In this document: positions 14,787-22,043 of the stretch, one piece after another
Layout: each line of letters begins with the position of its first letter
Numbering within the stretch: position 1 is the stretch's first letter
DNA from: an uncultured Micrococcales bacterium
GTDB taxonomy: Bacteria; Actinomycetota; Actinomycetes; S36-B12; UBA10799
Assembly: GCA_937952095.1 (NCBI GenBank)
Contig: CALFYG010000047.1
Coordinates: forward strand, 1-23,471
Direction of reading: 5' to 3'
DNA length: 23,471 nt
Notes under the pieces: generated by a model
What the model was told of the DNA's origin: nothing
Seen by the model: the letters and a program-made list of their open reading frames with translations, nothing else
The model's database searches: none
Program-made: the position numbers and the translations under genes

Positions 14787-16085
14787 GTGGCAGACTCCCC
14801 CGTCCCAGACCTCAAGCGCTTCGTGGCGGAAGCCTCCGCCATGTTCGACGACCCCGAGGCCGCCGCCCGAGAGGCCTTCCAGACGGCCGCGGCCATCATC
14901 GCGCTCGGCGACGAGGCCGCGACGAACCTCACGCAGTTCGCCGACTACCTCGGATGGACGGCCGACCAGACACGTGCGCTCGCAGGCCAGGGCACCGTGT
15001 TCCGCTCGTCGGCGCCACCCACGCTGCGCGCGCTCATCGCGGCGGGTCACCGCAGTCAGGTGCAGGCCTATTCGCTGTTTCTCGTGCAGGTCACCCGCCT
15101 GACGTGCGTGCAGTTCGCCGACGCCGACGCCGGCGCCGCGCGCGCGGCCAGCGCGATCGCCGCGACCGTGACCCGCACCGCGCCGGTCAGCAACACACAA
15201 CTGGAACCGGCGGCCGCCACCTCAGCCGCCACACCCGCCAGTGCCGAAGTGACGCCCGAGCGGGGCCCCGACACCACCGCCGTGGGAGAGGCACTCGACG
15301 ACCTCGAGCGTCTCGTCGGCCTCGAGGACGCCAAGCGGGAGATCAACCAGCAGGTACAACTCATCCGCATCGCACAGATGCGGGAGAGGGCGGGCTTGCG
15401 CAACCCCACGGTCAGTAGACACCTGGTCTTCGTTGGCAACCCCGGAACGGGCAAGACCACCGTGGCCCGCATCGTCGGGCGCATCTACAGCGCGCTCGGG
15501 GTCGTCAGTGATGGGCACCTCGTGGAGGTCGACGCCTCCGGACTCGTGGCCGGATACGTGGGGCAGACAGCCATCAAGACCAAGGAGCAGATCACCGCAG
15601 CCCTCGGCGGCATCCTGTTCATCGACGAGGCGTACGGACTGACCCGCAACGACTTCGGCGTCGAGGCCATCGACACCCTTGTCAAAGGCATGGAGGATCA
15701 CCGCGACGATCTCGTACTGATCGTGGCCGGCTACCCCGAGAACATGCGGACGTTCATTGCGGCCAACCCCGGCCTCGAGTCGCGCTTCCCCACCACCATC
15801 ACCTTCGCCGACTACACCCCCGACGAGCTGCTGCGGATCCTGCAGCGGATGTGCGAGGACTCCGACTACACACTCGCTGCGGGCATCGAATCGCAGGTAC
15901 GTGAACTGTTCGCCGATCTGGCCACTCACCAGGACTTCGGCAACGCCCGCACCGTGCGCAACGTGTTCGAGGCTGCAGTGCGTGAACACGCGTGGCGCCT
16001 GCGCGACGTGTCCGAGGTCAGCGTCGAGCAGATGCGCACACTCACCTACGAAGACCTCGCTGCTGCCGCGCGCACCGCGGACTGA
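14787..16085 (+). CDS. CbxX/CfqX-type AAA ATPase (EccA C-domain-like), orphan
   Basis: A 432-residue protein. The N-terminal 120 residues are helical and unlike the TPR domain of EccA; then comes an Ala/Thr/Pro linker (about 130-165) and the ATPase. The core begins with LDDLERLVGLEDAKREI, followed by Walker A GNPGTGKTT (217-225), YVGQTAIKT (the pore-loop region), Walker B ILFIDEAYGL (Asp280, Glu281), VIVAGYPENM (sensor 1 region) and GNARTVRN (sensor 2 Arg). Relatives are CbbX Rubisco activases and EccA of type VII secretion; neither Rubisco nor any Esx/Ecc gene is near, so the remodelled target is unknown. GTG 14787 is chosen from the leaderless promoter pattern; ATG 14769 is the alternative. 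Cytoplasmic, probably a ring hexamer. Confidence 0.88.
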   Translation: MADSPVPDLKRFVAEASAMFDDPEAAAREAFQTAAAIIALGDEAATNLTQFADYLGWTADQTRALAGQGTVFRSSAPPTLRALIAAGHRSQVQAYSLFLVQVTRLTCVQFADADAGAARAASAIAATVTRTAPVSNTQLEPAAATSAATPASAEVTPERGPDTTAVGEALDDLERLVGLEDAKREINQQVQLIRIAQMRERAGLRNPTVSRHLVFVGNPGTGKTTVARIVGRIYSALGVVSDGHLVEVDASGLVAGYVGQTAIKTKEQITAALGGILFIDEAYGLTRNDFGVEAIDTLVKGMEDHRDDLVLIVAGYPENMRTFIAANPGLESRFPTTITFADYTPDELLRILQRMCEDSDYTLAAGIESQVRELFADLATHQDFGNARTVRNVFEAAVREHAWRLRDVSEVSVEQMRTLTYEDLAAAARTAD

Positions 16086-16106
16086 CCGATCGGCATGATG
16101 GGGACC

Positions 16107-16763
16107 ATGGACGCGACGACCGTGCGCCGGGTGGTGCAGATGTTCGTCGGGCTGGTGATCGTCACCGCCGGACTGACCGTGGTCTTCCTGAGCATGCGGG
16201 CGGTCATGGACATCGGCGGATACTGCGCTTCCGGAGGCCCTTACGTCATTGCGCAGGAGTGCCCCGAGGGGGCCGCGGCGTTGATGCCCGCGGGGATCAT
16301 CGGGGGTCTGCTCGGCCTGTGGATGTACGGCGTGGCCGCGGCCAAACTGCCCGGTCCACGACTCACACTGCTGACCTGGTCGGCGCTGTTCCTCAGTCTC
16401 GGGTGGAACTTCTGGGAGTACGGGCTGAACCCTCCGGACGGCTCCGACGGACTCGTCTGGGGATGGATCATCTGCGGCATCGTGTTCGTGATCATGGGCG
16501 GTTTCCCCCTGCTGGGTCTGTTCAACCGGGACATCGCCACGCAACTCTTCTGGGCGGATGCACCGTCGGCGACACCCGTGGATCCGTACCGTGACGCACC
16601 GTCTCCACCCATTGCCCGCCGTGTGACGGCGCCGCCCCCGGCAGCGCCGGACAGCGACTCGATCCCCGAGGCCTTGGAACGCCTGGCCGCCCTGCACAGA
16701 GCAGGTGCGCTCACCGACGACGAGTTCCGCGCAGCCAAACAGCGGGTTCTGGAGGACGGATGA
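16107..16763 (+). CDS. Membrane protein with C-terminal SHOCT domain
   Basis: A 218-residue protein with about four hydrophobic segments (roughly residues 12-32, 60-82, 88-106, 120-142) and a short extracytoplasmic loop holding two cysteines (YCASGG, QECPEG). A proline-rich linker leads to a C-terminal SHOCT module (IPEALERLAALHRAGALTDDEFRAAKQRVLE), a short helical motif of unknown role found at the ends of many actinobacterial proteins and thought to aid oligomerisation. ATG 16107 has GGGG four to seven bases upstream; ATG 16095 or 16098 would add three or four residues. The gene starts 21 bp after the AAA ATPase stop, so the two may share a transcript. Function unknown. Confidence 0.8.
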   Translation: MDATTVRRVVQMFVGLVIVTAGLTVVFLSMRAVMDIGGYCASGGPYVIAQECPEGAAALMPAGIIGGLLGLWMYGVAAAKLPGPRLTLLTWSALFLSLGWNFWEYGLNPPDGSDGLVWGWIICGIVFVIMGGFPLLGLFNRDIATQLFWADAPSATPVDPYRDAPSPPIARRVTAPPPAAPDSDSIPEALERLAALHRAGALTDDEFRAAKQRVLEDG

Positions 16764-16867
16764 ACAACACGAACGGCGCCAAGGCCGTCATGGCCGCCCT
16801 CCAACTGATCGCGATCCTCGTCGGCATCGGTCTGGGGCTGTGGGTCTTCGGGTTGGTCACCGGCTGA
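16760..16867 (+). CDS. 35-residue single-TM small protein
   Basis: The ATG overlaps the stop codon of the SHOCT gene as ATGA, with GGAGGACGG directly before it as ribosome binding site. The product has a short polar start (MNNTNGAK), then one hydrophobic helix (ALQLIAILVGIGLGLWVFGLV) and ends TG, so it should be a single-pass membrane peptide. The coupling implies it is made together with the four-TM SHOCT protein and may be its partner. I recognise no family. Confidence 0.7.
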   Translation: MNNTNGAKAVMAALQLIAILVGIGLGLWVFGLVTG

Positions 16868-16886
16868 CCGATGAGCCCGCGCCCGA

Positions 16887-17369
16887 TCAGTGTCCGACCA
16901 GCGCCTTGAGCGCGAGGACGCCGGCCACCACCACGAGCACCACGGCGACGTAGACCACTGACCGCAGCACGGACGCGTGAGAAGCGCGGGCGGCCAGATA
17001 GCCCACGCCGGCAACGACCAGCAACAGAAGGGCCTGCGCCACGTAGAGACTGGTCGGCGCGTCGAACAGCAGCATGGGAACGGTGACCAGGGCCACGACC
17101 GCGAGTCCGGAGGCGATCTGGGCACTGGCCACCCGGCGGGACTCGGCGTCGAATACCCCCTCGGAGACCAGTCGCGACGAGATCGTGAACGCCACGAGAT
17201 GGGCCACCAGCAATCCCAGTGCTGTGAGAGTCACCAGTGCCACCGGCTCCTCACTCGTGTTGCTCGGCACCGCAAGCAGGACGGCGAGCAGACTCAGACT
17301 CAGGTAGAGAGCCATCGTCACGGCTTCCCGGACAGTCTCGCGCGCGATCCCGTGTTCGCTGTCAGCCAC
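16887..17369 (-). CDS. Membrane protein of unknown function (four TM)
   Basis: A 160-residue protein with about four hydrophobic helices (roughly residues 18-38, 43-63, 82-110 and 130-155) and a short N-terminal cytoplasmic part (ADSEHGIARETVREAVTMALYL). It has no catalytic motif and I cannot name the family. The start is the second of two consecutive GTG codons at 17369, seven bases after AAGGAG; the first GTG (17372) is possible. It is transcribed away from the EamA transporter and ends 20 bp from the end of the convergent 35-residue gene. Confidence 0.75.
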   Translation of the reverse strand: MADSEHGIARETVREAVTMALYLSLSLLAVLLAVPSNTSEEPVALVTLTALGLLVAHLVAFTISSRLVSEGVFDAESRRVASAQIASGLAVVALVTVPMLLFDAPTSLYVAQALLLLVVAGVGYLAARASHASVLRSVVYVAVVLVVVAGVLALKALVGH

Positions 17370-17435
17370 CACACGACTCCTTCTGCCTCGTGCCCATTGT
17401 GCGACGCGCAGCCTCGATCCCCCGGACACGCCACC

Positions 17436-17441
17436 TAGGAT
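17436..17441 (+). promoter_or_regulatory. -10 box for a leaderless EamA transporter transcript
   Basis: TAGGAT lies exactly six bases before ATG 17448 and there is no ribosome binding site. The in-frame GTG at 17442 would start inside the expected transcription start region. Confidence 0.5.
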
Positions 17442-17447
17442 GTGGCC

Positions 17448-18401
17448 ATGGCCGCGCCGATCGGCACCGACCACCACCATGACCGCATGTCCGGACAGGC
17501 CTGGGCGCTTTTCGCCGCGATGTCGGTCATCTGGGGCCTGCCGTATCTGTTCATCAAGATCGCGGTGGAACAGATCCCCCCGTCCGCAGTGGTGCTCGGT
17601 CGCACGGCCCTGGCCGCCCTGGTCCTGGTCCCCCTCGCCCTGCACTCCGGGGCGCTGCGTGAAGCAGCCCGGTACTGGCGCCCGGTGGCTGTGTTCGCCG
17701 TGCTCGAGATGGGGATCCCGTGGCTCCTCCTGGGCCACGCCGAGCAACGCATCTCGAGCGCCTTGGCCGGACTGATGCTCGCCGCTGTGCCGATCATCGG
17801 GGCAGTGGTGCTGGCGATCATGGGCGACCGGCGCACCCTGGCGGGCGTGCGGGTCCTCGGGATGGCGCTGGGCATGATCGGCGTCGCGCTGCTGGTCGGC
17901 CTGAACGCCCTCGACGGGCATCTGGACGGCCTCAGCGTCCTCGAGATGCTCATCGTGGCCACCTGCTACGCCGTCGGACCCATCCTCCTTGACCGACTCG
18001 AGAACCCCGCCCCGGCCATCGGCACGATCGCCTTGTCCGTGCTGGTCGTGTCGATCGTGTACATCCCACTGGGCGGCCCGGCGCTGGTCGCAGACTGGCC
18101 ACCCTCGGCGTCCACGCTGGGCTCCCTCCTGGTCCTCGGGCTCGTGTGCACTGCGCTGGCCTTCGTCCTGTTCCTACGGCTGATCGCTGCAGCAGGTCCG
18201 GTGCGCGCCGTGGTGATCACATTCGTCAACCCCGCGGTGGCGCTGCTGCTCGGCGTGGTCGTGCTCTCGGAGCAGGTGACCACAGGGATGATCATCGGCT
18301 TTCCGATCGTCCTGATCGGATCGTGGCTGGCGACACGGGCGACCACCACAGCGCAGGAGACCGCTCAGGTGGGCAGTGATCCGGGCCGGCCGAACAGGTA
18401 G
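17448..18401 (+). CDS. EamA/DMT-superfamily transporter
   Basis: A 317-residue protein with ten predicted hydrophobic helices in two homologous halves, the typical EamA (RhaT/YdcZ-type) drug/metabolite transporter layout. The first helix carries AAMSVIWGLPYLFIKIAV, the usual start of the family, and later blocks include RTALAALVLVPL and an end helix with the GxxxIxxG-like pattern. Substrates of this group are metabolites or drugs and cannot be assigned here. A histidine cluster (DHHHD) sits in the short N-terminal tail. The leaderless start at ATG 17448 is preferred. The 3' end overlaps the convergent GGDEF-EAL gene by 37 bp. Confidence 0.9.
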   Translation: MAAPIGTDHHHDRMSGQAWALFAAMSVIWGLPYLFIKIAVEQIPPSAVVLGRTALAALVLVPLALHSGALREAARYWRPVAVFAVLEMGIPWLLLGHAEQRISSALAGLMLAAVPIIGAVVLAIMGDRRTLAGVRVLGMALGMIGVALLVGLNALDGHLDGLSVLEMLIVATCYAVGPILLDRLENPAPAIGTIALSVLVVSIVYIPLGGPALVADWPPSASTLGSLLVLGLVCTALAFVLFLRLIAAAGPVRAVVITFVNPAVALLLGVVVLSEQVTTGMIIGFPIVLIGSWLATRATTTAQETAQVGSDPGRPNR

Positions 18402-21400
18402 CCCTGGCCGTACTCCCACCCCTGGGCGAGCAGCGTGGCCCATTGGGCCTCCGTCTCCACACCTTCGGCGATCCCCCGCAGATGCAGGCCGTGGGCCAAC
18501 CCCACCACCCCGGCCGAGAGAGCGTTGGCCTGGCTGTCGTCGCTGGTGAGGCGCTGGACGAAGCTGCGGTCGAGTTTCAAGCCGGTCACCGGCAGATCGC
18601 GCAACAAGGAGATCGAGGAGAAGCCGGTCCCGAAGTCGTCGACGTGAACCCCCACCCCCAGGTCACGCAGCTTGAAGAGGTCCTCCCCTGTGCTGTCCAA
18701 CTGCGAGAGGACCGCGGTCTCCGTGACCTCGACAACGATCTGCTCCGGTTTGACACCGTACTCCTCCAGCGTGGCGAGCAGGCCACGCGCCCAGTCCCGG
18801 GAAGCCAGTTGCACGGCCGACACGTTCACACTGATCGGACCACCGAGATCGTGTCGCGCACGCAACGTCGCGCACACATGCTCGAGGACCTGCTGCCCCA
18901 ACGGCACCACCAAACCGCTGTCCTCCGCCACGGGCAGGAAGTCCGCCGGCGAGACGAGCCCCCGGGTGGGGTGCTGCCATCGCACCAACGCCTCGTACCC
19001 GGTCACACGGCGGTCCCGTAGCCGCACGATCGGCTGGTAGACCGCGAAGAACTCGCCCGCGTCGAGTCCGCGGCGGATCTCGCTCTCGAGCGTCAGCCGG
19101 TCGATGGCGTGCTCATGCATCTCCTGGTCGAAGAAGTGCCACCGCCCGCGCCCTACGGACTTCGCGCGGAACAGCGCCGCATCCGTGTCGCGCAACAGCC
19201 CTTCAGCGCTGGATGCGCCGTCGGAGATGGCGATCCCGATCGAGCCGGTGGGAACGATGCGATGACCGTGGATCTCGAGATCCTGCCGAATGGCCGCGTC
19301 GATGCGCTCAGCCGTGCGTTCGACCTCCAGGACGTCATCGACCTCGGGCACGATCACCACGAACTCATCGCCACCGAATCGACCGAGCCGTTCCCGGGAG
19401 TGCAGGCACGCCTGTAGTCGGTTGCCGATCTCGGTCAGCACCTGGTCGCCTGCCATATGGCCCAAGGAGTCGTTGATGACTTTGAAGTTGTCCAGGTCGA
19501 TGAAGAGAACTCCCACGTGCTGCCGCAGTGCTTTGGCGTCCTCGATGTCCTGCGCCAGGGTCTGGATGATCCAGGCCCGGTTCCGCAGTCCGGTCAGCGA
19601 ATCGTGGAACGCCTGGAACGCGAGTTCTTCCTGAGCCTCACGTTCGGCGGTCACATCCTCCACTTGCAGCAGCATGAATGCCGAGTCGTTCTCGGTCTCC
19701 TCCAGCCGCACGGCGGCGACCTTGGTCCAGGCTGTGGAACCGTCGGCACGGACCAGTCGGACAACGTCGGCGAACATCGACCGGGAACCGTCCAGGAACT
19801 GTTCGCGCACCTTGTCGATGCGCTCGAGTTCTTCGGGGTGGAGAACGTCCCGCAACCGGTGGGCGCGCAGCCAGCGGTGGTCCCGCTGAGTGATCGCCGA
19901 CAACGCCGGGTTGGTCAGGGACGGCCGACCATCCCGGTCGGTCAGCACGACGCCCACCGGCGCCGAACTCACAGCGGTCCGGAACAGGTGCTCGGACGCA
20001 GCGAGCCGCTGCGTGGTGAGCACTTCGTCATGGACGTCGCGCAGTCCGACGACACCACCGCCGACGTTGCCCTCCTCATCCCGGATGGCTGTGGCACGGG
20101 ACGACATCCAGCGATACTCGCCGTCCGCATTGGCCACGCGGAAGGTGTTCCCCTTCACCGAGTCCTTGTCGCCGAAGGCCCCCGGCGTGAAGTCGAGCTG
20201 ATCCCAATCGTCGGGATGAATGAATTCCGACAGGCGGTGACCGACCCACTGTTCGGGCTCCCAGCCCAACGCGTCGGTCAGTGCGTTGGAGACCCAGACG
20301 ATCTCCTTGCGGTGCTCCAACACGATGTCCGAGGCGTTGACGGCCAGCAGCCGGAACCGGGCCTCGGAAGAGGCCAGCGCCGCCGCGGCCTTCTCCCGTT
20401 CCGTCACGTCGCGGAACGTCAGGCAGGCCGCATCCCCCACCTTGACACCGCTCATGTCGAACAGTCGTAGAGCACCTTCCTGCATCTCATCCTCGTACGG
20501 AACGGCGCTCACCAGCCACGGTTCACCCGTCTCAATGACGTTGCGGTACATGTCGTACAGGCCCGCTTCCTCCTGGCCGGGCACGACCTGCGACATGAGC
20601 GTTCCCACGAGTTCTTCACGGGGCCTGTGGGTGTGTCGCCCGGCCGCGTCGTTGGCCTCCACGTGCAGGAAGTCGACGATCCTTCCGTCCTGGTCGCGCA
20701 CCGCCTGCAGCACGACCAGCGGATCAATCATTGAGTTGAGGGTCGCCTGTAGTCGCGACGACGTGAGTTCGAGTTCCTGTCGCGCCGCCACCTCGGCGTC
20801 CACGTCCCGGGCACTACCTGCGATCCCGGTGATCTCCCCCTCGTCGTCGAGAAGCGTCCTGGCCGTCACGGACATCCAGCGGTAGGAGCCGTCCTTGCGC
20901 CGGAAGCGCGCCTCGTACGCAATGGCCTGACCCAAATCGTCGCCGATCGGCACCGGGATGTTGTAAAAGTCGTCTGGATGAAGCAGATCCCTCACCACAT
21001 CGGAGTCGACGAGTTCATCGGGCTCCCACCCGAGCATTCTCGTCACCGATGGGGAGATCCATGCCAATGACCAATCCGGACGACCCAGGAACACCAGATC
21101 GGAGGCGTTCTCGGCAAGGAGACGGAAGTGCTCCTCGGAGGCCTGAAGTCGCTCCTCCGCCTCGACCTGGGCGGTGATGTCACGCCATGCGGACAACTGC
21201 GACATCACGACACCTCGGGAATCCAGCACCGGCCGCGCCACGATCTCCACCCACCGACAGGTGCCGTCGCGACCGACCACCTTCACACGATCCTCAGCCA
21301 TCTGCCCCGCGTTGAGCAGTGCCTGGTTCTCGAAGAACTTGTTCTCCACGTCCTGGCACACGACCTGCAACGGGAGGTCACCGACCAGATCCTCCGGCGA

Positions 21401-21961
21401 CCATCCCAGCACGCCTTCGACCGCAGGCGAAACCCACCTGACGATCCCTTCCGTGTCGGTCTCCATGAGGAAGTCGGCGGCGTTCTCAGCGAGCAGCCGA
21501 TACCGCTGCTCGGAGGTCGCGAGCGCATCGCGTGCCTCGACGGCCTCAGTGGCGTCGACGACTTGGGCGATGATGACTGTCAGGTCCCCGTGTTCATCCC
21601 TGACCCCGACCACGGACAGGTCACCCCAGACGACGTCGCCGTCCGGCAGCAGGTACCGCTTGCGGGAGGTGAAGGCATCGATCTCTCCCCCACGCACCCT
21701 CTGAACTCGGGCGTGGTCAGCTGGCAGATCATCGGGATGCGTGAGACTGCGCCAGGACATCCCCCGCAGCGTCTCTCGAGCGCGACCGAGGAAGTCGCAG
21801 AATGCCTGGTTGACTTCCAGGAACACGCCGGTGTTCGGGTCGAGGACCGCCATCCCGATCGACGCATTCTCGATCGCGATCCGCGCGACGTCGGCCGACG
21901 ACCACAATGACGTGGGCGTCTCCGGAGGAATCTCCGGGTAGGATCCGTCGTCCACAGGCAT
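18365..21961 (-). CDS. Six-PAS GGDEF-EAL protein (cyclic-di-GMP turnover)
   Basis: A 1198-residue protein with no transmembrane segment. About six PAS domains follow one another (roughly residues 25-140, 148-268, 275-393, 400-522, 530-650, 657-775; the fourth is the most divergent), then GGDEF (about 785-940) and EAL (about 955-1190). The diguanylate cyclase motif RFGGDEF is intact (GGDEF at 863-867); the I-site RxxD is absent (HSRE in its place), so product inhibition is unlikely. The EAL domain keeps EALVRW (990-995), NVSA, EVTET, DDFGTGFSS and KLD, so phosphodiesterase activity is also plausible. Cytosolic PAS input suggests sensing of redox, gas or a small ligand. ATG 21961 is five bases after AGGAG; GTG 21967 overlaps that site. 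Confidence 0.93.
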   Translation of the reverse strand: MPVDDGSYPEIPPETPTSLWSSADVARIAIENASIGMAVLDPNTGVFLEVNQAFCDFLGRARETLRGMSWRSLTHPDDLPADHARVQRVRGGEIDAFTSRKRYLLPDGDVVWGDLSVVGVRDEHGDLTVIIAQVVDATEAVEARDALATSEQRYRLLAENAADFLMETDTEGIVRWVSPAVEGVLGWSPEDLVGDLPLQVVCQDVENKFFENQALLNAGQMAEDRVKVVGRDGTCRWVEIVARPVLDSRGVVMSQLSAWRDITAQVEAEERLQASEEHFRLLAENASDLVFLGRPDWSLAWISPSVTRMLGWEPDELVDSDVVRDLLHPDDFYNIPVPIGDDLGQAIAYEARFRRKDGSYRWMSVTARTLLDDEGEITGIAGSARDVDAEVAARQELELTSSRLQATLNSMIDPLVVLQAVRDQDGRIVDFLHVEANDAAGRHTHRPREELVGTLMSQVVPGQEEAGLYDMYRNVIETGEPWLVSAVPYEDEMQEGALRLFDMSGVKVGDAACLTFRDVTEREKAAAALASSEARFRLLAVNASDIVLEHRKEIVWVSNALTDALGWEPEQWVGHRLSEFIHPDDWDQLDFTPGAFGDKDSVKGNTFRVANADGEYRWMSSRATAIRDEEGNVGGGVVGLRDVHDEVLTTQRLAASEHLFRTAVSSAPVGVVLTDRDGRPSLTNPALSAITQRDHRWLRAHRLRDVLHPEELERIDKVREQFLDGSRSMFADVVRLVRADGSTAWTKVAAVRLEETENDSAFMLLQVEDVTAEREAQEELAFQAFHDSLTGLRNRAWIIQTLAQDIEDAKALRQHVGVLFIDLDNFKVINDSLGHMAGDQVLTEIGNRLQACLHSRERLGRFGGDEFVVIVPEVDDVLEVERTAERIDAAIRQDLEIHGHRIVPTGSIGIAISDGASSAEGLLRDTDAALFRAKSVGRGRWHFFDQEMHEHAIDRLTLESEIRRGLDAGEFFAVYQPIVRLRDRRVTGYEALVRWQHPTRGLVSPADFLPVAEDSGLVVPLGQQVLEHVCATLRARHDLGGPISVNVSAVQLASRDWARGLLATLEEYGVKPEQIVVEVTETAVLSQLDSTGEDLFKLRDLGVGVHVDDFGTGFSSISLLRDLPVTGLKLDRSFVQRLTSDDSQANALSAGVVGLAHGLHLRGIAEGVETEAQWATLLAQGWEYGQGYLFGRPGSLPT

Positions 21962-21994
21962 TGGCACTCCTGTTCACCTTGAGTTCAGGCTAAT

Positions 21995-22043
21995 GGACAC
22001 GACACGTCGTGTTGTCCCGGATCGAGTCACCCTGATGGGTGAC
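21995..22043 (-). terminator. Two hairpins at the end of the MFS gene
   Basis: GTCACCC-TGAT-GGGTGAC (22026-22043) forms a 7-bp stem that contains the MFS stop codon, and ACACGAC-AC-GTCGTGT (21997-22012), extendable to GGAC/GTCC with one bulge, follows. Together they probably end MFS transcription; the second could also be an operator of the GGDEF-EAL gene, whose start is about 35 bp away. Confidence 0.45.

Noticed and set aside
14787..16085. Part of a type VII secretion locus (EccA)
   Set aside because: The ATPase core is similar, but the EccA TPR domain is lacking and no Esx, EccB-E or mycosin gene is within the window.
15222..16697. 491-codon minus-strand open frame
   Set aside because: It is antisense to the AAA ATPase and SHOCT genes, whose motifs are unambiguous.
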